Of a stretch of DNA of 5,032 nucleotides, positions 1 to 4,973 are shown piece after piece. The stretch is from contig JADWMH010000165.1 of assembly GCA_015767355.1 (NCBI GenBank), positions 1 through 5,032 of the forward strand, in the 5' to 3' direction. This stretch comes from Gammaproteobacteria bacterium. Lineage in GTDB: Bacteria; Pseudomonadota; Gammaproteobacteria; Chromatiales; Chromatiaceae. The position numbers and the translations under genes were made by a program. Below the pieces are notes generated by a model, which was not told the DNA's origin, searched no databases, and worked only from the letters and a program-made list of their open reading frames with translations. Position 1 is the stretch's first letter. Each line of letters opens with the position of its first letter.

Positions 1-12
1 AACTCTGCAATT

Positions 13-45
13 ATCATTTGATACATTTAATATATATCAAATGAT
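13..45. repeat. Perfect 11-bp inverted repeat with 11-nt spacer
   Basis: ATCATTTGATA at 13-23 is the exact reverse complement of TATCAAATGAT at 35-45; the spacer 24-34 is entirely AT-rich apart from one C. It lies 20 bp beyond the radC stop codon. As an RNA hairpin it would be weak, and no T-run follows on either strand, so it does not look like an intrinsic terminator. A symmetric operator for a gene left of the window is an equally good reading. The symmetry is directly visible; the role is unknown. Confidence 0.6.
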
Positions 46-64
46 GGTTTTCGTCAAAGGTGAA

Positions 65-739
65 TCACAAATGTCCCCGCTGCGCCAGCGAGACACAGTC
101 ATCAAGGGTCACGACAATATGATCCAGCACGCGTACATCGATCAGCGCCAGCGCCGATTTGAGTCTGCCCGTGATCTGGATATCCGCCTGGCTGGGTTCG
201 GCCACGCCTGACGGGTGATTGTGCGCGAAAATGACGGCAGCAGCATTGTAATGCAACGCCTTTCTGACCACTTCACGCGGATGGACGCTGGCGCCGTCGA
301 TGGTGCCGTAGAAGAGCTCCTCGAAGCAGATCATGCGGTGGCGGGTGTCGAGAAACAGGCCGCCAAAGACTTCGTTGGGATAGCTGCCGAGCTGCGCCTG
401 CAGATAGCCGTGGGCCGCCTGCGGCGAGGTGATCTCGATGCCGCGTTGCAGCGATTCACTGCTGTAGCGGCGGCTCATCTCCAGCACAGCCTGCAGCTGT
501 GCATACTTGGCGTCGCCAAGACCAGGAGCCAGGCAGAAGTTGTGGTGATCTGCTGCCAGCAGCTGGCGCAGGCTGCCAAAGCGGTTCAGCAGGTCGCGCG
601 CCATATCGACAGCGGTGAAGCCCTTGATGCCGGTGCGTAAAAAGATCGCGAGCAGTTCGGCGTCAGAGAGGGATTTCGCTCCCTTCAGCAGCAGCTTCTC
701 GCGTGGACGTTCCTCTTCGGGCCAGTCGCTGATGGCCAT
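65..739 (-). CDS. radC: RadC family JAB1/MPN (JAMM) domain protein
   Basis: A full-length RadC of 224 residues. The N-terminal part opens MAISDWPEEERPREKLL, typical of the family, and holds a helix-hairpin-helix-like segment around residues 66-85 (core PGLGDAKYA). The C-terminal JAMM domain keeps the metal-site signature H173-N-H175-P-S-G, then S183 and D186, preceded by the conserved stretch GTIDGASVHPREV at 145-157. RadC was once called a DNA repair protein, but that assignment was withdrawn and its biochemical role remains unsettled; the fold is that of a zinc metalloprotease-like domain. The start at 739 was chosen because GGAGGTGA (plus-strand 742-749) sits just upstream as a ribosome site. 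The ATG at 751 would bury that site in the coding region. The gene is divergent from the hipBA operon. In many gammaproteobacteria rpmB lies downstream, which cannot be checked here. Confidence 0.95.
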   Translation of the reverse strand: MAISDWPEEERPREKLLLKGAKSLSDAELLAIFLRTGIKGFTAVDMARDLLNRFGSLRQLLAADHHNFCLAPGLGDAKYAQLQAVLEMSRRYSSESLQRGIEITSPQAAHGYLQAQLGSYPNEVFGGLFLDTRHRMICFEELFYGTIDGASVHPREVVRKALHYNAAAVIFAHNHPSGVAEPSQADIQITGRLKSALALIDVRVLDHIVVTLDDCVSLAQRGHL

Positions 740-741
740 AA

Positions 742-749
742 TCACCTCC
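742..749 (-). promoter_or_regulatory. Ribosome binding site of radC
   Basis: Read on the minus strand this is GGAGGTGA, a near-perfect anti-16S match ending 2 nt before the ATG at 739 (5 nt from the GGAGG core). It decides the start in favour of 739 over the in-frame ATG at 751. Confidence 0.75.
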
Positions 750-768
750 ATGTGTGATCAATATTCCC

Positions 769-782
769 TGTGCAACAGCACA
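769..782. repeat. Small dyad upstream of radC
   Basis: TGTGC at 769-773 and GCACA at 778-782 form a perfect 5-bp inverted repeat around AACA. It lies about 30 bp upstream of the radC start, where an operator or 5' leader hairpin could be. Five base pairs arise easily by chance, so only the symmetry is claimed. Confidence 0.3.
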
Positions 783-838
783 ATGACGCCAGTCTAACTC
801 ACTCTTGCCTCATACGCCACAGTAGCCAGGTTACGGAT

Positions 839-907
839 TTGTCATTTCGACTGAAAGGAGAAATCTTAACGATATATAAGATCTCTCACATTTGTTCGAG
901 ATGACAA
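839..907. repeat. Imperfect palindromic intergenic repeat (about 69 bp)
   Basis: The outer arms TTGTCATTTCGA (839-850) and TCGAGATGACAA (896-907) pair over 12 positions with a single T/G wobble. The inner arms GAGAAATCTTA (858-868) and TAAGATCTCTC (877-887) pair at 10 of 11 positions around the 8-nt loop 869-876. Between them only two mismatches, two wobbles and a one-base bulge interrupt the stem, so nearly the whole 69 bp folds back on itself. The arms resemble a palindromic repeat family I recall as scattered between genes in many bacteria (ends like TGTCATTTCGA); that resemblance is from memory. It is probably a non-autonomous MITE/REP-like element. It encodes nothing visible. Confidence 0.7.
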
Positions 908-960
908 GACTCACTATTTACGAGTTTTTACAAGAAGATCGTAATACTACTCAATATAAA

Positions 961-990
961 AATTAAACTACAGGGAAAGATGCTATAGTT
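961..990 (+). promoter_or_regulatory. Probable hipB operon promoter (extended -10)
   Basis: TATAGT at 984-989 matches the -10 consensus at five of six positions, and TG at 981-982 gives the extended TGn form. No good -35 hexamer is present: AATTAA at 961-966 has the right 17-bp spacing but matches poorly, as expected when an extended -10 compensates. Transcription would begin near 995-997, leaving a leader of about 32 nt before the antitoxin ATG. This is the only promoter-like element seen ahead of the four-gene array. Confidence 0.45.
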
Positions 991-1025
991 ATATCCAATA
1001 ATTCATCAATAATTAAACTGTAGTT
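961..1025. promoter_or_regulatory. Repeat-rich putative operator region of hipB
   Basis: Several short repeats crowd the promoter. AATTAAACT occurs at 961-969 and again exactly 50 bp later at 1011-1019. AACTACAG (966-973) is the reverse complement of CTGTAGTT (1018-1025). AACTGTAGTT (1016-1025) is itself a dyad with a 2-nt centre, and CTATAGTT (983-990) is a near copy. CAATAATT occurs at 996-1003 and 1007-1014, an 11-bp period that would place both copies on one face of the helix. HipB and other Xre antitoxins usually repress their own promoters through such dyads; that this is the site here is inference. The E. coli-type HipB box (TATCC-N8-GGATA) is not present. Confidence 0.4.
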
Positions 1026-1027
1026 GT

Positions 1028-1282
1028 ATGTCTAAGCAGATAAAAGATCTAATGTCACGGGTAATTGCTGCTGGAAAAGAGCGCGGCTTGTCCCAGGCGC
1101 AACTTGCGGCCAATGCGGGGATAACTGCGGTCGGACTCAGCAAGGCCAAAGCTCGTGGAGACCTGCTTGTATCGACACTCGAGAAGCTGGCCGCCCAGAG
1201 CGACCTGGAACTGGCGCTGTTGCCCCGTCGAACCAGGGAAAAGGATGCTGAGGCCATAAAGTCCGGCGTGTTTTTTGATTGA
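1028..1282 (+). CDS. hipB: HipB-like Xre-family antitoxin / transcriptional repressor
   Basis: A small protein of 84 residues built around one Xre/Cro-C1 helix-turn-helix at about residues 20-55. GLSQAQLAANAGI carries helix 2 and TAVGLSKAKARGD the recognition helix. A basic, charged tail at 66-84 (PRRTREKD, ending SGVFFD) follows. Family members neutralise the partner HipA kinase by binding it and repress their own operon as a dimer. The assignment rests on the fold, the size and the position 19 bp before a hipA-like gene on the same strand, the standard antitoxin-first order. No clear Shine-Dalgarno precedes the ATG at 1028, which may hold translation low; no better in-frame start is evident, and the helix-turn-helix domain would be damaged by a much later one. 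A plain Xre regulator without antitoxin activity is possible but less likely. Confidence 0.82.
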   Translation: MSKQIKDLMSRVIAAGKERGLSQAQLAANAGITAVGLSKAKARGDLLVSTLEKLAAQSDLELALLPRRTREKDAEAIKSGVFFD

Positions 1283-1301
1283 AATTGATAAGGGATGAGA
1301 C

Positions 1302-2675
1302 ATGACGCGTAACCGGCATGCAGTCATTTGGACATGTATATCGGGGGAACCTGAAAAAATGGGAGATTTGCTCCTGTCAGCGCAGCAAGCCAGTTTCACC
1401 TACACGGAGGATTATATATCTTCGGCTCAAGCTGGTTTCTGCCTGCTTGGCGATGCCTCAATTTGGGGCGCCGATACAGTCGTCTATCCGGTCAGTGAGC
1501 GCATACCGGTATTTCCGCGCATGCTCTCCCTTATTCCCGGCGCCAATCCAAGGAATCTGCAACGCAGACACTACCTCGATCTGTTGAAAGCCAGGCTGGG
1601 CAAGGAGCCGCCGCCTGGCCTGGAAACAGAGTGGCGACTCCTCATGATGGGCGGTCATGGCGGCATTGGGCATGTTGATGTGTTCCCGGACGATATCAGC
1701 GCTGAGCAGTGGTATCGAACCAGGGCGTCACTCAACGATGATCCTGGGGTGGCAAAAAGATCCGGCAGGCGATCGCAACTCTGGCGCATGTTAAAAAGGG
1801 AGGTGTTGGATGAGAACCTCGATTTTGATGCGCAACAAATCGAACAGGTGCTGGGACCAACGCCGTCCGTAGGCGGCATGATCTCAAAGCTGCTCGTCTC
1901 TGTGACGCCCGGCGGGAAATCGCCGGTGTTTTATGCGCCCGGCGCAAGCAACAAAAAGAGTGTTGTTCTCAAGGTGGAGCCCCCGGAATACAGGGGAATG
2001 CTCGACCTGGAGGCGCTGTGCCTGGATATCCACGCAGAGTCCGGCTTCGAAGTCCCCTGGCATCAACGCCTTGATGATGAAGATTTGCACTTTCTCGCCG
2101 TAGAGCGTTTCGATCAATCTGCCGACGGGCTGCCTGTTCCCATGGAATCGCTCTTTTCAGTGCTTGCCACAGGCGACCACAAATTTAGAGAAAGCGGTGA
2201 TATTTTTCTGCAGGAACTCGGGGGCAAACTTGATCGCTTGAGTCGGGTTGCCAATCTTGTCCCGGATACCAATGAGCAGATGTATCGAAGAATCCTCATG
2301 GCGCTCCTGACCGGGAACGGTGATCTTCATCTGGATAACATCGCGTTACTGGGTGGGGTGGCGGACTGCCGCTTGTCGCCAATCTATGACCCGGCGCCCA
2401 TGCGCGCCTGGCCGCGGCACAATCTGGTCAGCGCCATACCCTATAACCCGGAGGGATACGAGGACCGTGGAGCGCTCTTTGTTGATCTCGGTGGCTCCTT
2501 TGGTCTGTCAGCCAGGCAAACACGGCAGTGTATCCATGACGCCCTTGCTGCAACATCCTCCTACACGGAGCGTGTTGCCGCGCTTGACCGCGTACCCGCG
2601 CGGCAACGGCAGCAGCTTGTTGAAATTGTCCGCCAGGAGCGTCTTTTATTAGAGAAGTATGGAAGCGCACTATGA
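1302..2675 (+). CDS. hipA: HipA-family serine/threonine kinase toxin, divergent
   Basis: 457 residues, close to the 440 of E. coli HipA. Kinase landmarks appear in order. GPTPSVGGMISK at 185-196 matches the glycine-rich loop, with S189 where HipA carries its autophosphorylated serine. K224 in VVLKVEP is the likely ATP-binding lysine, followed by VERFD at 267-271. GNGDLHLDN at 338-346 is the catalytic loop (D341, N346), and SPIYD at 359-363 supplies the metal-binding D363. The N-terminal 130 residues, ending GGHGGIGHVDVF, fit the HipA N-terminal subdomain only loosely. Known HipA kinases phosphorylate aminoacyl-tRNA synthetases (GltX for E. coli HipA, TrpS for HipT) and trigger growth arrest; the substrate here cannot be predicted. 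AAGGGA at 1290-1295 is a good ribosome site for the ATG at 1302. The stop overlaps the next start as ATGA, so kinase translation is probably coupled to this gene. No inactivating change is visible. Confidence 0.85.
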   Translation: MTRNRHAVIWTCISGEPEKMGDLLLSAQQASFTYTEDYISSAQAGFCLLGDASIWGADTVVYPVSERIPVFPRMLSLIPGANPRNLQRRHYLDLLKARLGKEPPPGLETEWRLLMMGGHGGIGHVDVFPDDISAEQWYRTRASLNDDPGVAKRSGRRSQLWRMLKREVLDENLDFDAQQIEQVLGPTPSVGGMISKLLVSVTPGGKSPVFYAPGASNKKSVVLKVEPPEYRGMLDLEALCLDIHAESGFEVPWHQRLDDEDLHFLAVERFDQSADGLPVPMESLFSVLATGDHKFRESGDIFLQELGGKLDRLSRVANLVPDTNEQMYRRILMALLTGNGDLHLDNIALLGGVADCRLSPIYDPAPMRAWPRHNLVSAIPYNPEGYEDRGALFVDLGGSFGLSARQTRQCIHDALAATSSYTERVAALDRVPARQRQQLVEIVRQERLLLEKYGSAL

Positions 2676-4105
2676 GTCCACTCGTCGTCGCCTGGTCCAT
2701 GTGCGCATCTGCGTGCCTGATGCTTGGCCTGATGCATCTGCTGTTCTGGTTCCGGGATCGAAAGGTCAGTGCCTACCTGTTATCAGCGCTGATGGGGTTC
2801 AGTGCAGCGGTCAGTGCGCTTCTCGAACTCGCCATGTTGACGACCGAATCGGTGCAACTATACAGTGAGCTATTATTCTGGGGAAATTTCGCTATCTTTA
2901 TGATCCTGGTGCCGATGGTGTGGTTCGTCCATCTCTACTTCCGTACCGGCAGGCGCTGGCTGGCGATCATCATCACGCTTCTGTGGAGCACTGGCATCCT
3001 GGTCAACTTCCTCTTGCCAGGCAATCTGACCTTCGAGCATATTACTGAATTGAAGCGCCTGACCGCTTTTTGGGGTGAGCCGTTTTCACTGCCGGTCGGT
3101 GAGCTGAATCCATGGCGGCTGTTGGCGGATCTCGCATCGCTACTGATCCTTGTTTATACCCTGGATGCCACACTCCATCTATGGCGTCGTGACCGCAGCA
3201 GGCGGGCGTGGGTGGTGGGCGGATCCATCGTCATTTTTATCCTCCTGGCAGGGATACATACTCCGTTGGTGGATGCCGGAGTCGTTGCAACCCCATACAT
3301 GATCAGCTTCTCTTTCCTCGCGATTGTGTTTGCACTGAGCTACCAGGTCGTGGTCGATGCTGTAAAGGCCTCAAGCTATGAACAGGAGTTGCAGCAGACG
3401 CGGCGTAACCTTGATCGCTATGCGCGGGTTAACTTGCTGGGCGAGTGCACCACCATGCTTGCGCACGAGCTGAATCAGCCGCTGACCGCCATTCTCAGCA
3501 ATGCACAGGCCGCGCGCCGTTATCTGGCTTTTGACAAGCCTGAAATGGATGAAGTCCATGAGATACTCGACGATATCGTGCGTGACGACAAGCGCGCCAG
3601 CGGCATCATTCACGGCCTGCGCAACATGCTGCAAAAAGAGGATGTCGTTCGACAACGATTCGATCTGAACGAAGCAGCGAGGGAGGTCACAGCAATCCTC
3701 GACAGTGAGTTCAGGGAGAAAGGTATCGAACTCACAGCACACTATGCCCCGGCTCTTCCATCACTCTATGCCGGGCGCGTCGAGATACAGCAGGTGATAC
3801 TGAATCTACTGGTTAATGCAGCCAGGGCGGTGCAGCAGGGCGGCAACGAGAGCCGCAAAATTTCCCTGCGAACTCGTGTTGCCAATGCTGCGGTGCAGGT
3901 GCAAGTCAAGGATTCAGGTCCCGGTATAGCGGCTGAGATCCATGACTCCCTGTTCAACACCTTTGTTTCCGACAGGGAGGATCGGCTGGGTATGGGGTTG
4001 GCTATCTGTCAGCGTATTATCGAGGCCTATGGTGGGAGTATCCGGGTCGAAAATATCGAATCCGGCGGGGCGCTGTTTTCCTTTACGCTGCCGGTGGAGT
4101 TATGA
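2672..4105 (+). CDS. Seven-transmembrane sensor histidine kinase, FixL-like catalytic core
   Basis: 477 residues. The N-terminal half shows seven hydrophobic segments at about 5-26, 33-55, 67-90, 96-115, 149-170, 179-199 and 208-230, without a large periplasmic loop, like the HisKA_7TM sensor architecture; the ligand is unknown and may be membrane-borne. A charged linker (231-250) leads to the dimerisation domain with AHELNQPL, in which H265 is the phosphoacceptor. The ATPase domain has the N box around N378 and N382, the G1 box DSGPGI at 414-419 and the G2 box LGMGLAIC at 439-446, so it should be active. HELNQPL is typical of kinases paired with FixJ-type regulators, which is what follows. 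The ATG overlaps the hipA stop (ATGA); GGAAG at 2661-2665 serves as ribosome site. PAS domains common in FixL-like kinases are absent. It should act at the inner membrane. Confidence 0.9.
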   Translation: MSPLVVAWSMCASACLMLGLMHLLFWFRDRKVSAYLLSALMGFSAAVSALLELAMLTTESVQLYSELLFWGNFAIFMILVPMVWFVHLYFRTGRRWLAIIITLLWSTGILVNFLLPGNLTFEHITELKRLTAFWGEPFSLPVGELNPWRLLADLASLLILVYTLDATLHLWRRDRSRRAWVVGGSIVIFILLAGIHTPLVDAGVVATPYMISFSFLAIVFALSYQVVVDAVKASSYEQELQQTRRNLDRYARVNLLGECTTMLAHELNQPLTAILSNAQAARRYLAFDKPEMDEVHEILDDIVRDDKRASGIIHGLRNMLQKEDVVRQRFDLNEAAREVTAILDSEFREKGIELTAHYAPALPSLYAGRVEIQQVILNLLVNAARAVQQGGNESRKISLRTRVANAAVQVQVKDSGPGIAAEIHDSLFNTFVSDREDRLGMGLAICQRIIEAYGGSIRVENIESGGALFSFTLPVEL

Positions 4106-4743
4106 CGAAGGAGGATGGTGTGGATATGTCAGGGGTACGGATATTTGTGATCGATGATGATCATTCCGTGTGCAAGGGGATTTCCCGCCTGCTGCGCTCA
4201 GCAGGGTATGAAACAGAACTTTTCCATTCGGCGACTGACTATCTTGAACGCGATCCCTACGAGGGCATCGGATGCCTGGTGCTCGACATCCGCATGCCCG
4301 GGTTGAGCGGTACCGAACTTCAGCAACGTCTCAATGAACGACACAGAGACCTCCCGATTATCTTCCTCACCGGGCATGGCGACCTGCCGATGGGCATCAA
4401 GGCGATGAAGCGGGGCGCGGAGGATTTTCTGACCAAGCCGGTGGATGAGGATGCGTTGCTGGACGCTGTCCAGCGGTCATTGGCTCGTCACCGTGCTGTT
4501 CGCGCTCAACGCCTGGAGTTGGCCGATGCGCAAGCACGACTGGATACGCTGACTCCGCGGGAACTCGAGGTATTGCAACATATTCTCGGTGGCGCCATCA
4601 ATAAGGAGATCGCCAAAGATCTCTCTATCACCGAAAAAACCATCAAGGCCCACCGCGCAAAGGTGATGGCGAAAATGGCGGTATCCACACCAGCGGAGCT
4701 GGGCGGGATTTGCGCCTCGCTGGAAGCAACTGCTTCTCAATAA
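4102..4743 (+). CDS. FixJ/NarL-type two-component response regulator with LuxR HTH
   Basis: 213 residues from the outermost start. The receiver domain (about 12-128) holds the acidic pocket D18-D20, the phosphoacceptor D62 in VLDIRMPG, T90 in FLTGHGD and K112 in LTKPV, all the residues needed for phosphorylation. A LuxR/FixJ helix-turn-helix fills 150-205: LTPRELEVL, then NKEIAKDLSITEKTIKAHRAKVMAKM. It should bind DNA as a dimer once phosphorylated by the kinase encoded just upstream. The ATG at 4102 overlaps the kinase stop as ATGA and is given as the outer limit. A strong AAGGAGG at 4108-4114, however, points to GTG 4120 or ATG 4126 (protein then opening MSGVRIFVIDDD), which fits family N-termini better. 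The targets are unknown: its own operon and the exported-protein gene starting at 4974 are the candidates in this window. Confidence 0.92.
   Translation: MTKEDGVDMSGVRIFVIDDDHSVCKGISRLLRSAGYETELFHSATDYLERDPYEGIGCLVLDIRMPGLSGTELQQRLNERHRDLPIIFLTGHGDLPMGIKAMKRGAEDFLTKPVDEDALLDAVQRSLARHRAVRAQRLELADAQARLDTLTPRELEVLQHILGGAINKEIAKDLSITEKTIKAHRAKVMAKMAVSTPAELGGICASLEATASQ
4108..4114 (+). promoter_or_regulatory. Strong internal Shine-Dalgarno deciding the regulator start
   Basis: AAGGAGG lies inside the 5' end of the longest response-regulator frame. It is 5 nt before GTG 4120 and 11 nt before ATG 4126, while the ATG at 4102 has only GGAG 2 nt ahead, too close to work well. The regulator is therefore likely to start at 4120 or 4126 rather than at the ATGA overlap. 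Confidence 0.55.
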
Positions 4744-4748
4744 CTTTT

Positions 4749-4768
4749 TATTGGTCTTTAGTCCAATA
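4749..4768. repeat. Short dyad after the response regulator
   Basis: TATTGG (4749-4754) and CCAATA (4763-4768) form a 6-bp inverted repeat with an 8-nt loop, 6 bp beyond the regulator stop codon. It is AT-rich and lacks a following T-run, so it is a poor intrinsic terminator. It could mark mRNA end processing or nothing at all. Confidence 0.35.
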
Positions 4769-4790
4769 GTCGTCTGCTGAAAATATCGTT

Positions 4791-4804
4791 ACTATTCCAG
4801 TAGT
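4791..4804. promoter_or_regulatory. Candidate operator-like dyad ACTA-N6-TAGT
   Basis: ACTA at 4791-4794 and TAGT at 4801-4804 are symmetric around six bases, about 170 bp upstream of the next gene. Regulators with LuxR-type domains bind short dyads of this size, and the hipB promoter region also contains ACTA/TAGT half-sites. Such short motifs are common in AT-rich DNA, so this is a weak candidate. Confidence 0.2.
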
Positions 4805-4812
4805 TTTTGGTA

Positions 4813-4838
4813 AGCACCCAGCCCGCTGTGCGGGTGCT
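4813..4838. repeat. GC-rich hairpin, possible transcript end
   Basis: AGCACCC (4813-4819) pairs with GGGTGCT (4832-4838), a 7-bp stem. A competing stem, CCCGC (4822-4826) with GCGGG (4830-4834), uses the same G residues. It stands 70 bp past the regulator stop. It is the best terminator-like stem before the next gene, but the sequence after it (CAACAGAGAATAAAATCC) has no T-tract, so a bona fide Rho-independent terminator is doubtful. Confidence 0.35.
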
Positions 4839-4861
4839 CAACAGAGAATAAAATCCTTTAT

Positions 4862-4942
4862 GTAGGATGCTGCTGAGTTTGCGAAGCGCATCGATCGAGA
4901 AGTTACGCGACAGATGCGCTTCGCAAGCTCAGCACATCCTAC
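4862..4942. repeat. 81-bp long-stem palindromic intergenic repeat
   Basis: GTAGGATG (4862-4869) pairs with CATCCTAC (4935-4942). After a 2/1-nt bulge, 4872-4892 pairs with 4913-4933 over 21 positions with a single wobble (inner core GCGAAGCGCATC with GATGCGCTTCGC). The loop is 20 nt (4893-4912). Ends of the form GTAGGATG and a GCGAAGCGCATC core resemble a palindromic repeat I recall as frequent between genes of many gamma- and betaproteobacteria; this is from memory. It probably belongs to a REP/MITE-like family moved by a transposase in trans. Lying between the regulator and the next gene, its RNA hairpin could also block readthrough or protect mRNA ends. Confidence 0.8.
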
Positions 4943-4973
4943 GACTTGAACCTAAAACAAGGTAATAGCGTTA

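Noticed and set aside
215..640. A 141-codon open frame on the plus strand opposite radC
   Set aside because: It lies wholly inside the well-supported radC gene on the other strand, shows no domain and is best explained as its shadow.
752..770. CRP-like site (TGTGATCA) upstream of radC
   Set aside because: Only one half matches TGTGA; the opposite half does not read TCACA, so it is below a level worth calling.
992..1009. E. coli-type HipB operator starting at TATCC (992-996)
   Set aside because: The partner GGATA is absent at the N8 position (1005-1009 reads ATCAA), so the canonical box is not present.
1055..1399. A 114-codon minus-strand frame across the hipB/hipA junction
   Set aside because: It overlaps two recognisable genes on the opposite strand and its product has no recognisable motif.
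4749..4768. Intrinsic terminator for the response regulator
   Set aside because: The stem is only six AT-rich pairs and no T-tract follows on either strand; kept only as a dyad.
4849..4854. TAAAAT as a -10 box for the exported-protein gene
   Set aside because: No -35-like hexamer lies 16-18 bp upstream, and the long palindrome would separate it from the gene.
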